This document shows positions 30,336 to 39,317 of a DNA stretch of 64,000 nt, one piece after another. Position 1 is the stretch's first letter; each line of letters begins with the position of its first letter. The DNA comes from Methanococcoides methylutens (GTDB lineage Archaea; Halobacteriota; Methanosarcinia; Methanosarcinales; Methanosarcinaceae), in contig NZ_JRHO01000010.1 of the NCBI RefSeq assembly GCF_000765475.1, positions 62,001-126,000 of the forward strand. Direction: 5' to 3'. Both the position numbers and the translations under genes were made by a program. Below the pieces are notes generated by a model that made no database searches, was not told the DNA's origin, and saw nothing but the letters and a program-made list of their open reading frames with translations.

Positions 30336-31107
30336 AGCTGTATCAAGGCTGAAAAAAGATTTTATTTTCAATCTGGCTCTCAAGGGTCAGCGTGAGGACG
30401 GTCGTGCATTCGATGAGATGCGTGACATCAAACTTGAGACCAATGTTATAGACAAAGCAGAAGGTTCTGCAAAGGTCTGCTACGGCGATACCCAGGTTAT
30501 TGTAGGTGTAAAGCTTCAGGTCGGTACACCTTTCCCGGATTCTGCTGATAAAGGTGTCATAATCACCAGCATGGAATTGAACCCGATCGCTTCACCAGAC
30601 TTTGAGGCAGGTCCTCCAAGGCCTAAAGCTATTGAAATGGCACGCGTGGTCGACCGTGGTATCCGTGAATCAGGCGCAATTGATTTAAACAAGTTGTGTA
30701 TTACGGAAGGAGAAGAGGTCTGGATGGTCTTTTTAGACGTCCATGTCTTAAACGACTGCGGAAACCTGCTGGATGCAGCATCACTTGGTGCAATTGCAGC
30801 TCTCATGACAGCAACAATCCCGGCAGAACGCGAAGGCCGTGGAGAGGATACGAAGATGCCTATTCGTGAGATGCCTGTATCACTTACCTTCGTTAATGTT
30901 GGTGGTGAGTATTTCATTGATGCAAGCAACAACGAGGAGTCGATCTGTGATACAAAGGTCACTATCGTTTCCAATCAGGATGGTTCGATCTGTGCAATGC
31001 AGAAGAGCGGCGCAGGCTCACTTTCAGAGGCAAAGTTCCTGGAAGCTGTTGAAAAATCACGTGAAATAGGCGCTAAGATAAGGGAGGAATACCTCCTTAA
31101 CATATGA
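30325..31107 (+). CDS. rrp42: Exosome ring subunit Rrp42
   Basis: A 260-residue RNase PH-fold partner of Rrp41; it completes the ring without its own catalytic residues. It starts MSNEAVSRLKKDFIF and has GQREDGRAFDEMRDIKLE, GDTQVIVGVKLQVGTPFPD and FLDVHVLNDCGNLLDAASL. The ATG at 30325 lies inside the rrp41 end, preceded by GAGGGTGA. It is followed by a 93-bp gap to rpl37ae. Confidence 0.95.
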   Translation: MSNEAVSRLKKDFIFNLALKGQREDGRAFDEMRDIKLETNVIDKAEGSAKVCYGDTQVIVGVKLQVGTPFPDSADKGVIITSMELNPIASPDFEAGPPRPKAIEMARVVDRGIRESGAIDLNKLCITEGEEVWMVFLDVHVLNDCGNLLDAASLGAIAALMTATIPAEREGRGEDTKMPIREMPVSLTFVNVGGEYFIDASNNEESICDTKVTIVSNQDGSICAMQKSGAGSLSEAKFLEAVEKSREIGAKIREEYLLNI

Positions 31108-31200
31108 GTTTGATCGATGCTCATCGTAGCAGTTCATGACGATTTATCCGATCATTATAAGCTCGATTATTAAGGAATCCACATCAAGGAGACGATTATA

Positions 31201-31488
31201 ATGGCAAAAAAATACACGAAGAAAGGACGTGTGTCCCGGTCTGCAGGAAGGTTCGGCACACGCTATGGTAGAAGAGACCGTAAGTTGGTTGCGGATCTTG
31301 AAGAAAAGATGCACATGCCACACAAGTGTGCAAACTGTGCACGCCTGACTGTAAAGAGAGTTGGGACTGGCATCTGGAAATGTAAAAAGTGTGGATATAC
31401 CTTTGCAGGTGGCACATACCTTCCAACTACTACAGTAGGTAGTACTGTAATGAGGTCTGTTAAGAAAGCCACTGAACAGGTTGAGTAA
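31201..31488 (+). CDS. rpl37ae: Ribosomal protein eL43 (L37Ae)
   Basis: A 95-residue zinc-ribbon protein of the large subunit. The N terminus is [19 protein letters not shown]. The zinc site is CANC...CKKC ([13 protein letters not shown] and [14 protein letters not shown]). SD AAGGAGACGATT precedes the ATG. It is directly followed by rpoP. Confidence 0.96.
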   Translation: MAKKYTKKGRVSRSAGRFGTRYGRRDRKLVADLEEKMHMPHKCANCARLTVKRVGTGIWKCKKCGYTFAGGTYLPTTTVGSTVMRSVKKATEQVE

Positions 31489-31492
31489 TCAT

Positions 31493-31633
31493 ATGGACTA
31501 CAAGTGCACTCGATGCAAGCGCCCAGTCGAGATCGACTATGAGTATACAGGTATCCGCTGCCCTTATTGTGGACACAGGATCCTTGTAAAGGAAAGGCCG
31601 CAGGCATCGATCAAAACAGTCAAAGCCGAGTAA
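31493..31633 (+). CDS. rpoP: RNA polymerase subunit P (Rpo12)
   Basis: A 46-residue zinc-binding subunit of archaeal RNA polymerase. It starts [18 protein letters not shown] and has [11 protein letters not shown], giving two CXXC pairs (CTRC and CPYC), and ends in KTVKAE. The start at 31493 lies four bases after the rpl37ae stop; its ribosome site (GTTGAG) is weak, suggesting coupled translation. The position between rpl37ae and the Brix gene is typical. Confidence 0.95.
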   Translation: MDYKCTRCKRPVEIDYEYTGIRCPYCGHRILVKERPQASIKTVKAE

Positions 31634-31639
31634 GAAGTC

Positions 31640-32107
31640 ATGTTGATAACTTCTTCTCGCAAACCTTCTGCCAATACTCGCACTTTGTGTAAGTATTTGG
31701 CATCATTTTTTAATTGTGCATATTTGACCCGGGGTAAAATGGGTCTTGCTGATGTTATATCATGTTCCGACGATAGTAATGTATTAGTCGTTGGTGATTA
31801 TCATGGAAGTCCCGGAAGCCTCATGTTCTACGATAAAGATGGAGCAGAGCTTTTGTCCATTCGTTTGAGCATTTTCTATCCGGATGGCTACAAATTTTCT
31901 AACCTAAAATCCATGGAACCTGTTCTAATGGGGGATAGTGAACTTGGAAATATGCTGTCATTTTACTTTGGCATTCCTCAGTATGAATGTGATGGGATAG
32001 CAAAGTGCATCCGTGTGGAAGATGACAGGATGGAGTTCCTTTATTCAGGCAGTTTACTATTCAGACTCAACGTAAAGAGCTACAGGGTACCGGAGGTAGC
32101 TGATTGA
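31640..32107 (+). CDS. Brix-domain ribosome biogenesis protein (Imp4-like)
   Basis: A 155-residue archaeal Brix-domain protein. MLITSSRKPSANTRTLCKYL and YLTRGKMGLADV form the family's N-terminal half. The LLSIRLSIFYPDGYKFSNL segment, with VLMGDSELGNML, makes the second half. Eukaryotic relatives work in rRNA processing, and the operon supports that role here. The ATG at 31640 lies six bases after the rpoP stop. It overlaps the next gene by four bases. Confidence 0.88.
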   Translation: MLITSSRKPSANTRTLCKYLASFFNCAYLTRGKMGLADVISCSDDSNVLVVGDYHGSPGSLMFYDKDGAELLSIRLSIFYPDGYKFSNLKSMEPVLMGDSELGNMLSFYFGIPQYECDGIAKCIRVEDDRMEFLYSGSLLFRLNVKSYRVPEVAD

Positions 32108-32358
32108 AGCTATTTTCGGAATCTGTTATAATGATGGATGATGCCGAAGCTGTCTACCGGTCTATTCTGCCTGAGCTGGAGACCACTGTAACTGACAGGT
32201 CTTCTGTCAATGTAGGGGTCAGGAATTCTTCTCTCGTGATGCGCGTAAGTGCCGATGATATAATTTCCATGCGTTCCACATTGAATACGTGGCTCCGCCT
32301 TGTGCAGATCGCACATGATATCTGTGTGGTCGGCAAGAATGCCTGTAAAGGTATATGA
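32104..32358 (+). CDS. pcc1: KEOPS complex subunit Pcc1
   Basis: An 84-residue protein with the small alpha/beta Pcc1 fold: AVYRSILPELETTVTDRS, then SSLVMRVSADDIISMRSTLN and TWLRLVQIAHDI. KEOPS makes the t6A modification on tRNAs that read ANN codons. The start is TTG at 32104, overlapping the Brix stop (TTGA). Its place in the exosome operon matches other archaea. Confidence 0.85.
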   Translation: MKLFSESVIMMDDAEAVYRSILPELETTVTDRSSVNVGVRNSSLVMRVSADDIISMRSTLNTWLRLVQIAHDICVVGKNACKGI

Positions 32359-32442
32359 GATGCCTGCTTTTTGTTTTACCTTGTTTCATGATAGAAACAT
32401 TAAAATCATTTCAGGTTTATTGACTGGTCAGGTGAAACCAAA

Positions 32443-32796
32443 ATGAGTTCAGAAATACCCCCACAAGTACAGAACCAGCTTGCACAATTGCAGCAGGTTC
32501 AGCAGCAGGCGCAGTCTCTTGCAATGCAGAAGAACCAGATGGCTTCTATGCAGAAAGAGTCCGAAATGGCGCTTGAGGAGCTTGAAAAGCTTTCAGATGA
32601 TGCTGTTGTTTACAGGGCTGTAGGAGACCTTCAGATCCAGTCCACCAAGGAAGAGACCGTAACAAAGCTCAAAGAGAGACTTGATACACTTTCATTGAGA
32701 CTTCAGTCACTATCCCGTCAGGAAGAGCGCATCTCAAAGCGTTTTACCCAGCTCCAGGAACAACTTCAGCAGGCAATGGGTACGCAGGGACAGTAA
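32443..32796 (+). CDS. pfdB: Prefoldin beta subunit
   Basis: A 117-residue coiled-coil protein: a Gln-rich N-terminal helix (VQNQLAQLQQVQQQAQSLAM), a central beta hairpin (SDDAVVYRAVGDLQIQSTKE), and a C-terminal helix with LQSLSRQEERISKRF. Prefoldin hexamers hold unfolded proteins for the thermosome. SD AGGTGA precedes the ATG (32443). Confidence 0.92.
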   Translation: MSSEIPPQVQNQLAQLQQVQQQAQSLAMQKNQMASMQKESEMALEELEKLSDDAVVYRAVGDLQIQSTKEETVTKLKERLDTLSLRLQSLSRQEERISKRFTQLQEQLQQAMGTQGQ

Positions 32797-32862
32797 TCCT
32801 TGTAAACCCACCGATTATCTTTTCAAAGAATCGATGTTCTTTGGGAAAGATGAGAGGTAGAA

Positions 32863-33828
32863 ATGCAGGTTGATGAAGTTGGCTTTTACAATCGACTTCT
32901 GGATTATCACAACATCTTATATCTATGCCATCGCAATGCCGATCCCGATGCTATAAGTAGTGCATTTGCACTCTCTGAAGCAATAGGGGGGACCGTAGGT
33001 CTGGTAGATGGTAGCAACAGAGTTGCATCCCTTCTTGTTGATAAGCTGGATATCGATGTAGTAGAAAGTCCAAATCCAGAAGATTATGATCTGGTAGTGG
33101 TAGTAGATACATCTACCAGCGCACAGCTAAATGATATCAAACTTTCTAATTACTGCGTGATAGATCATCATGCAACTACTGCACTTACGGAAAATGCTGC
33201 TTTTTACCTTCACCGCAATGCAACATCTGTGGCGGAGATCGTCTACGATGTACTAACCTGCATGGGTGCTCCTATCATGCATCGACTTGCATTGGGCCTG
33301 ATGGCAGGGATCGTTACGGATACCGGTCATTTCAAGCATGCTACAAGCAAGACCTTCAAGACATTTGGTGAGATAATCGAGTCAAGTGGTGTGGAGTATG
33401 CAGAAGTGCTTGACCTGATGGCTTCAACTCCTCAGGATGTCTCAATGAGGATCGCAATGCTCAAGTCTGCTTCACGTGCAAGTATAGAACGTATCAATGA
33501 CTGGCTTGTGGTAACGTCTAATGTAAGTTCCTTTGGCGGCTCTGCATCATCCATGCTGATCAATATTGGCGGGGATGTTGCTTTTGTTGGTACTGCCCGT
33601 GGCGATAACATTAGGGTTAGTGGTCGTGCAAAACGTGATGCTGTAAATGCAGGGGTAAATCTTGGAAAGATCATGGAAGAGATCAGCGGTCACTATGAAG
33701 GTACCGGTGGAGGCCATGCAGGTGCAGCAGGCATCGATGTCATTGCCGATATGGACACTGTTCTTTTCGAATGTGTCGAGTCGGTTAGAGAAATTTTGAA
33801 GGATAAGAAAAACCCGTTGAGTTTATAA
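32863..33828 (+). CDS. DHH-family phosphoesterase (NrnA/RecJ-like)
   Basis: A 321-residue DHH/DHHA1 protein. Metal-binding motifs in order are HRNADPDAISSAFAL (near residue 24), VVVDTSTSAQL, VIDHHATT (the DHH box, near 105) and GIVTDTGHFKHAT. The DHHA1 part ends with RVSGRAKRDAVNAGVNLG and EGTGGGHAGAAGID. It should cleave small RNA, DNA or nucleotides such as oligoribonucleotides; the substrate is not shown. It lies 66 bp downstream of prefoldin beta, and could close the superoperon. Confidence 0.9.
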   Translation: MQVDEVGFYNRLLDYHNILYLCHRNADPDAISSAFALSEAIGGTVGLVDGSNRVASLLVDKLDIDVVESPNPEDYDLVVVVDTSTSAQLNDIKLSNYCVIDHHATTALTENAAFYLHRNATSVAEIVYDVLTCMGAPIMHRLALGLMAGIVTDTGHFKHATSKTFKTFGEIIESSGVEYAEVLDLMASTPQDVSMRIAMLKSASRASIERINDWLVVTSNVSSFGGSASSMLINIGGDVAFVGTARGDNIRVSGRAKRDAVNAGVNLGKIMEEISGHYEGTGGGHAGAAGIDVIADMDTVLFECVESVREILKDKKNPLSL

Positions 33829-33878
33829 GTGGTTATGACGAATCCTCATCAATATTAATCAACAATAGCGTGATAAAT

Positions 33879-35183
33879 ATGATAGAATACTGGAATCCAC
33901 AGATCGAGAGAATGCCTGTTGATGAGTTAAAAAAAGTACAGGAACAGAAGTTGTGCCAGCTCGTAAAATATGTTTATGAGCATTCTCCTTTTTACAAAAA
34001 GAGATTCGATGATGCGGGTGTAAAACCTGAGGACATAAAGACACTGAATGATGTTACAAAGCTACCATTCACATTCAAGAAAGACCTGAGGGATACCTAT
34101 CCGACAGGTATGTTCTGTGTTCCTAACAACAAGCTTGTACGTTTCCATGTTTCATCAGGGACTACGGGTAAGCCTACTGTGGTCGGTTACACTGATAATG
34201 ACATTAAAGCATGGTCAACTTCCCTTGCACGTGCCTTGACATCCATTGGTGTAGGAAGAGATGATGTCATGCAGATAGGTTATGGCTATGGTCTTTTCAC
34301 AGGTGGCCTTGGTATGCACTATGGTGCAGAGGAAGCCGGATGTACTGTTCTTCCGACAAGCTCTGGAAATACTGACAGGCAGATCGAACTTATGCAGGAT
34401 CTTGGGTCCACTGTCATTGCCTGCACTCCATCATACCTTTTGTTCATGATCGAGGCTGCAAGGGATGCCGGCATCAGCTTCCAGAATGATACAAAGCTTC
34501 GTCTAGGTGTACTGGGTGCCGAGCCATGGTCAGAAGAGATGCGCAAAAGGATCGAGGATTCCACAGGCATCAAGGCCTATGATATATTCGGAACGTCCGA
34601 ACTTAGTGGTCCTCTTTTCACTGAATGTCAGTCTCAGAATGGTATCCACATATGGGCAGACCAGTTCCTTGTAGAGGTCATCAACCCTGATACCGGTGAA
34701 CCTGTGGCAAATGGTGAACGCGGTGAGCTTGTGATCACAACACTTGTGAAGGAAGCATTGCCGCTTATCAGATACCGGATCGGTGACATAACTGTTCTGA
34801 ACTGGGATGAATGTGAATGTGGTCGTACACATCCACGTATCATGCGTGTACTGGGTCGTGCTGATGACATGCTTATCGTTCGTGGCATCAATGTCTTCCC
34901 GGGACAGGTAGAATCCGTTCTGATGGACATCCCTGAGGTTGGCGAGCACTTCATGATCATCGTTGACAGGGTCAATGAACTGGATATCATGAAAGTGCAG
35001 ATCGAAATGAATGACGCTGCTTTCAGCGACAAGGTCACTGATATAATAGACCTTGAAAAGAAGGTAGGTGCAGCTCTTAAAGGCGTGCTGAACCTTGCTG
35101 TCAAAGTGGAGCTTGTCGAGCATGGGTCATTGCCACGTTCAATGGGCAAGGCAAAGAAAGTTATCGATAACAGAAAGATATAA
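33879..35183 (+). CDS. PaaK-like phenylacetate-CoA ligase
   Basis: A 434-residue AMP-forming aryl-acid CoA ligase. It begins MIEYWNPQIERMP. The P-loop is HVSSGTTGKPTVVGYT, with YGLFTGGLGMHYGAEEAG, LGAEPWSEEMR, and the C-terminal hinge and Lys region RADDMLIVRGINVFPGQVE. The C-terminal Lys region is present (SMGKAKKVID). It could activate phenylacetate or indoleacetate made from aromatic amino acids. The ATG at 33879 is chosen over GTG at 33870, which lies too close to GTGAT. The ACT-domain gene follows 45 bp later and is a usual neighbour. Confidence 0.9.
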   Translation: MIEYWNPQIERMPVDELKKVQEQKLCQLVKYVYEHSPFYKKRFDDAGVKPEDIKTLNDVTKLPFTFKKDLRDTYPTGMFCVPNNKLVRFHVSSGTTGKPTVVGYTDNDIKAWSTSLARALTSIGVGRDDVMQIGYGYGLFTGGLGMHYGAEEAGCTVLPTSSGNTDRQIELMQDLGSTVIACTPSYLLFMIEAARDAGISFQNDTKLRLGVLGAEPWSEEMRKRIEDSTGIKAYDIFGTSELSGPLFTECQSQNGIHIWADQFLVEVINPDTGEPVANGERGELVITTLVKEALPLIRYRIGDITVLNWDECECGRTHPRIMRVLGRADDMLIVRGINVFPGQVESVLMDIPEVGEHFMIIVDRVNELDIMKVQIEMNDAAFSDKVTDIIDLEKKVGAALKGVLNLAVKVELVEHGSLPRSMGKAKKVIDNRKI

Positions 35184-35228
35184 AACTTTAGAAGGAGTCA
35201 TTCTAATAGAACTTAAGGGGTTGATCTC

Positions 35229-35666
35229 ATGGAAGAGAAAATGATCAAACAGATCTCATTATTTGCAGAGAACAAGCCGGGAAGGCTTGCAAACATTGCT
35301 GAGAAATTTAAGGAATCCGGCATCAACATTCGCGCTTTTACTATTGCCGAAGCCGGAGACTTCGGTATAATTAGGATGGTTGTAGATAATCCCGATTCAG
35401 CTCATAAAGTGCTCCATGATGCAGGATTCACTGTGTCCGAGACAAATGTTCTTGGTGTTGAAATGGAGGATGTACCCGGGCAGCTCGCCATGATCGCAGA
35501 TGTTCTCAGTGAAAAGGACATCAACATCGATTATGCTTATGCCTTTGTCACAAAGACCGAAAAAGCATTCCTTATCATACGCGTAAATGATATCAGGGGT
35601 GCTGTCAAGGCTCTTGATGACGCAAAAGTCCGTCTGCTCGATATGGGCGACGTGCATGATATTTAA
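35229..35666 (+). CDS. Tandem ACT-domain protein
   Basis: A 145-residue protein made of two ACT domains: first KQISLFAENKPGRLANIAEK and INIRAFTIAEAGDFGIIRMV, then VEMEDVPGQLAMIADVLSE and INIDYAYAFVTKTEKAFLII. ACT domains bind amino acids. Next to a PaaK-like ligase, it probably senses aromatic amino acids. It may be regulatory rather than catalytic. A hairpin with a T-rich tail follows the stop. Confidence 0.85.
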   Translation: MEEKMIKQISLFAENKPGRLANIAEKFKESGINIRAFTIAEAGDFGIIRMVVDNPDSAHKVLHDAGFTVSETNVLGVEMEDVPGQLAMIADVLSEKDINIDYAYAFVTKTEKAFLIIRVNDIRGAVKALDDAKVRLLDMGDVHDI

Positions 35667-35676
35667 GTGGATTAAG

Positions 35677-35690
35677 GCACCGAACGGTGC
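35677..35690 (+). terminator. Hairpin terminator after the ACT gene
   Basis: GCACC at 35677-35681 pairs with GGTGC at 35686-35690 around GAAC, and T-rich sequence starts within ten bases. It ends the PaaK-ACT unit. Confidence 0.6.
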
Positions 35691-35808
35691 ATATCCCTTT
35701 TATTTCTTTTTTTCTTTCAGTTCACTCTAACTTACTTTTTCCCCATCTATTTATTCTTGACTTATATATGTCAGTAATGTTTTTATATCAGCTTTTCAAA
35801 TTTCGTGC

Positions 35809-36156
35809 ATGGAAGATAATTCGATTAAAAATTGGGAAGCATCGTTAAAAGGGAAACTTCATGGTGCTCATTCCACTGTTATAGGTGAACGTCAGGGGAA
35901 AAAGATCCTCGGTATCATAAGCCAGCACGAAGAGGTAAAAAGCATTATTCCATCCGTTATAACTGTCAAAGGAAAGAGCTCACCTGGGGGGAATCTTGCT
36001 GCAAAGGTCCTGCGTCCTGATGAAAGGGGTAACCTGCGCATGCTTTTGTCCCACGGTACTTCCTCACAGGAAATAAGGATCGTTACGACAGTTGCTACTC
36101 ACGATGAAGGTGAGCGTGTGATGGAAGAGCTTAACGCCATGCTTTTTGATATCTAA
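35809..36156 (+). CDS. DUF2103-like predicted metal-binding protein
   Basis: A 115-residue protein (MEDNSIKNWEASLKGKLHGA) with SIIPSVITVKGKSSPGGNLA and MLLSHGTSSQEIRIVTTVAT, resembling the archaeal DUF2103 family, described as predicted metal-binding proteins. Function is unknown. A TATA-like TTATATATG lies about 50 bp upstream. The methanogenesis marker 12 gene starts 18 bp after its stop, so the two form a small operon. Confidence 0.65.
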   Translation: MEDNSIKNWEASLKGKLHGAHSTVIGERQGKKILGIISQHEEVKSIIPSVITVKGKSSPGGNLAAKVLRPDERGNLRMLLSHGTSSQEIRIVTTVATHDEGERVMEELNAMLFDI

Positions 36157-36174
36157 TATTTCAAGGTGTTAATA

Positions 36175-37152
36175 ATGTTCATCGGGGTTGATCACGGTAC
36201 CAATGCAATGCGTTTTGCCGGGGTCGGTAAAGGCGATGTAAAAACTTTTGAACTCCCGCGTTCAGAAGTAGCAAGTATGTCCGGACCGGAGATCCTTGAT
36301 TCGTTCACTTCCAATCTGGGTGTTGATATTTCGGATATTGAACTTGCTGCTGTTACCTATTCTATGGGTGATGGCATAGCTGCCATTGAAGACCTTAAGG
36401 ATGTATCATCCCGAGGAGTTATCAGTATTGAGGGTGTCGGCAAAAAGACCGGTGCAGGTACTCGTATTTTTGATGCTATCAAGGAGTCCGTAATACCTGC
36501 AGTGTTGATTCCCGGTATTCATTCTAAAAGCAACACTGACCCCCGCATGAACGTTTTTTCACATTCAACGAGCCCGGAAAAGATCGGGATCGCATACAAT
36601 GCTTACTGTAGAGGCGTGGATGATTTTGTAGTTTCTGATATCAGTTCCAATACTGTGACCGTAGGTGTCTGTGGAGGAAAGCTTGTAGGTGCGATCGATG
36701 CCTGCATATTTGCTCCGGGAACTCAACATGGACCCCTTGACCTTGAAGCTATCAGGGATGTCGATGCAGGCAAATGCAGTGCAAATGATGCTTTCATGAA
36801 TGCCGGTGTATTGAGCCGTAGCCCCTATTCAAGTGTTAATGAGCTTCTCGAGGCTCTGAAGGGCAAAGAGGACGAGGCTGTACTTGCAATGGACCGTATT
36901 TCACTTTTTGCAGCCATGGAGATCGCTGCAATGCAGGTCCTGATGGAGGACCATGGGGCAAGAGGTGAGGTTTTCCTTGCTGGTTCCATGGGTGAAGAGG
37001 ATCATGTCGTAGGCCGGATCGGAAGGCATATGGGCGTTACACCTGCTGTACTTGGCAAATGGAGTGCTTCTATTGGCTGTGCAGAGATCGCCCGTGATAT
37101 TGCCGGTGGTGCAGGTCGCATACTCGGACTTGATGTTAATTTTAGTTTCTGA
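36175..37152 (+). CDS. Methanogenesis marker protein 12
   Basis: A 325-residue protein of the ASKHA (actin/sugar kinase) fold family named methanogenesis marker 12, found almost only in methanogens. It begins MFIGVDHGTNAMRFAGVGKG, where GVDHGT is the phosphate-1-like loop. Later parts have VAGKCSAND-like and EVFLAGSMGEEDHVVGRIGR segments. Its role is unknown; a link to cofactor F430/MCR biogenesis is often assumed but not proven. The ATG at 36175 is used because AAGGTG ends seven bases upstream. It converges with the nitrilase-like gene, only 8 bp away. Confidence 0.85.
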   Translation: MFIGVDHGTNAMRFAGVGKGDVKTFELPRSEVASMSGPEILDSFTSNLGVDISDIELAAVTYSMGDGIAAIEDLKDVSSRGVISIEGVGKKTGAGTRIFDAIKESVIPAVLIPGIHSKSNTDPRMNVFSHSTSPEKIGIAYNAYCRGVDDFVVSDISSNTVTVGVCGGKLVGAIDACIFAPGTQHGPLDLEAIRDVDAGKCSANDAFMNAGVLSRSPYSSVNELLEALKGKEDEAVLAMDRISLFAAMEIAAMQVLMEDHGARGEVFLAGSMGEEDHVVGRIGRHMGVTPAVLGKWSASIGCAEIARDIAGGAGRILGLDVNFSF

Positions 37153-37160
37153 TCTTGATC

Positions 37161-38039
37161 TTAGTAAAGTTCAGGTCTCCGGTCATCAAAGACTGGTATT
37201 GCTTTTCTTGTATCTTTCATCATTTCAGGATCGATCTCGTGAATGATGAAGCATTCTTTATCTTTTGCATCTGCCAGAACGTTTCCAAGGGGGTCAAGGA
37301 TCATGCTGGCTCCAAAGAACGTAGAGCTGGGGTCTGCACCAGTTCTGTTGCAGGCAATATGATATATCTGGTTCTCAACAGAACGTGCTGTGGCAAGTGA
37401 CCTCCACTGGTATTCTCTTGGGTTTGGGAATTCTGCAATGGTTACAAGTATATCAGAACCGTCGATCGCTAACTTCCGTGCAATTTCCGGAAAACGCATC
37501 TCATAGCAAATTTCCAGTCCGATGGTAAGGTCATAGCTTTTAAGGTTGATCGGTTCTATCTGGTCGCCGGGTGTAAAATAGTTCTTTTCCTTTCCGAATG
37601 GATGTGTTTTGGTGTATGTTCCTGCAATATCGCCATTCTCGATACAGAAACCCATATTCGTGAAGTTGTTTTTTCCCCGTCCTTCTCTCCTTTTTCCTTT
37701 TAAATCAATTTCTCCTTCTCCTTCTCCTCCTTCTCTTTCCCTTTTTTCACTTTCTTGTACTTCTTCATTGTTGTGTTTCTGTATTATGGATCCGATCATA
37801 ACACAGGAGTTCTGCTTTGAGAAATCTCTCAGCTGTTCGATGGTAGGGAAGGGTTCTGATTCTCCTGAGTTGTCAAGTTCTTCGTAGCAGAATCCGGTAG
37901 AGAAAACTTCAGGAAGGACTATGAGCTCTGCACCATGTGATATTGCATTTTCAGACAGCATGAGTGCTTTGTTGATGTTGTCCTGTTTTTTGCAATGGGA
38001 AATGTCCATCTGGATGGCTGCGGCTTTTATAGGTTTCAC
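37161..38039 (-). CDS. Carbon-nitrogen hydrolase (nitrilase family) with a charged insert
   Basis: A 292-residue enzyme of the nitrilase/omega-amidase family, which hydrolyses C-N bonds in small amides. The triad is visible: Glu in ELIVLPEVFSTGF (near 43), Lys in YTKTHPFGKEK, and Cys in GLEICYEMRFPEIAR. Between residues about 89 and 125 there is a low-complexity charged insert (ESEKREREGGEGEGE and onward), coded by polypyrimidine DNA on the plus strand, that is not part of the normal fold. The substrate cannot be told. It is transcribed toward the marker 12 gene. Confidence 0.88.
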   Translation of the reverse strand: MKPIKAAAIQMDISHCKKQDNINKALMLSENAISHGAELIVLPEVFSTGFCYEELDNSGESEPFPTIEQLRDFSKQNSCVMIGSIIQKHNNEEVQESEKREREGGEGEGEIDLKGKRREGRGKNNFTNMGFCIENGDIAGTYTKTHPFGKEKNYFTPGDQIEPINLKSYDLTIGLEICYEMRFPEIARKLAIDGSDILVTIAEFPNPREYQWRSLATARSVENQIYHIACNRTGADPSSTFFGASMILDPLGNVLADAKDKECFIIHEIDPEMMKDTRKAIPVFDDRRPELY

Positions 38040-38177
38040 TTGATATCCTCTCTTACTTTTAGACTGATTCTCTTGCTCTCTGTATATATCAATTTGTTCT
38101 GTAACGTTACATTAATATGGAACTACTTTCTTTTACAGCCCAAATTAAGCTAAATAAATTCTAATGAGGCTATTATT

Positions 38178-39317
38178 GTGAGTGATGAACTTTTTGATCT
38201 GCAGATTGGTTATGTCAAATTCAGCAACCCTATAGCTCTTGCACCAATGGCAGGTGTTACTAACAGTGAATTTGCAAACAATTATGCAAAGAATGCCGGT
38301 CTTGCTGTGATCGGCGGCTATAATCTGGATGGGGACACTAATATAGCGGCTAAGGCGCTTGTTGAGAACGGTCGGGATGAGTTCATAACCGATACTCCAC
38401 TGGAATTTTTGGAAAATGAGGCTAAAGCTATCAATATTGACGGTGCTGTAGCCTTCAATGTAAGAAGTACGACTCTCGAACCATTGCTCAAAGCTGCTGA
38501 GATCATAAAAAATGCCGGTGGGATCCTTGAGCTGGATGCTCATTGCAGGCAGGATGAAATGGTATCCATCGGTGTTGGTGAAGCATTGATGAAGGACATG
38601 CCAAGGCTTGCAGACTGGATCTCTAAGATCAAGGAAACGGGTGTTGTTCTTTCTGTAAAGGTAAGGGCAAATGTGGTCGACGATATTGCTCTTGCAAGGA
38701 CCATTGAAAATGCTGGTGCCGATATACTTCATCTGGATGCTATGATGGAAGGTGCAGGTGCGGATCTTGGTGCTATATTGCGTGTACGTGATTCTACAAG
38801 GATGTTCCTCATAGGAAACAATTCTATTCTTGATTTTAATGATGCTAAAGAGATGTTCTCAAAAGGTGCTGACATGGTCTCTGTCTCAAGAGGCGTGCTT
38901 CAGGACGCGCATCTTATTGATCATCTTGTTGAGGAAGTTACCCTGCTTCAGGAGCAGATGGGCTGGTACAATTCACCCAAGCATGTTTGCCGTGGCGAAG
39001 GGGACCTTCGGGGACTTGCATTCTGTTGTTTGCCTGTTAAGCCGTGTGCTGTTCATAACAAGGCAGGACAGCTTGGATACAGTCCTAAGGAATTTGCCAA
39101 TGTCAAGATGGAATTTGCAAAAGGCACCCCTCTTGAGTTCGGGGATAGTACCTGTTTTGGCAGTCTTGTTTGGTGTTGTAAAATCTCAAAACCCTGTTAT
39201 TTAAGGGATGGAGTTCTTGATTTGCTTGATCTTTCTGCATCAGATTACATGAAACTGAAGAAAGACCTTGCAACTTATATATTAGATAATGCTAAAAAAC
39301 CTGTGAATGAATCTTAA
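38178..39317 (+). CDS. Methanogenesis marker 9 protein (dihydrouridine synthase-like barrel plus Cys-rich domain)
   Basis: A 379-residue protein. The first ~255 residues form a TIM barrel like that of tRNA-dihydrouridine synthase (NPIALAPMAGVTNSEFA, DILHLDAMMEGAGAD, ADMVSVSRGVLQ). The last ~125 residues are Cys-rich (FCCLPVKPCAVHNKAG and VWCCKISKPC), the feature that marks the methanogenesis marker 9 group; it may bind Fe-S clusters. Substrate and function are unknown. The start is GTG at 38178. It overlaps the CitG-like gene by 11 bp. Confidence 0.85.
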   Translation: MSDELFDLQIGYVKFSNPIALAPMAGVTNSEFANNYAKNAGLAVIGGYNLDGDTNIAAKALVENGRDEFITDTPLEFLENEAKAINIDGAVAFNVRSTTLEPLLKAAEIIKNAGGILELDAHCRQDEMVSIGVGEALMKDMPRLADWISKIKETGVVLSVKVRANVVDDIALARTIENAGADILHLDAMMEGAGADLGAILRVRDSTRMFLIGNNSILDFNDAKEMFSKGADMVSVSRGVLQDAHLIDHLVEEVTLLQEQMGWYNSPKHVCRGEGDLRGLAFCCLPVKPCAVHNKAGQLGYSPKEFANVKMEFAKGTPLEFGDSTCFGSLVWCCKISKPCYLRDGVLDLLDLSASDYMKLKKDLATYILDNAKKPVNES

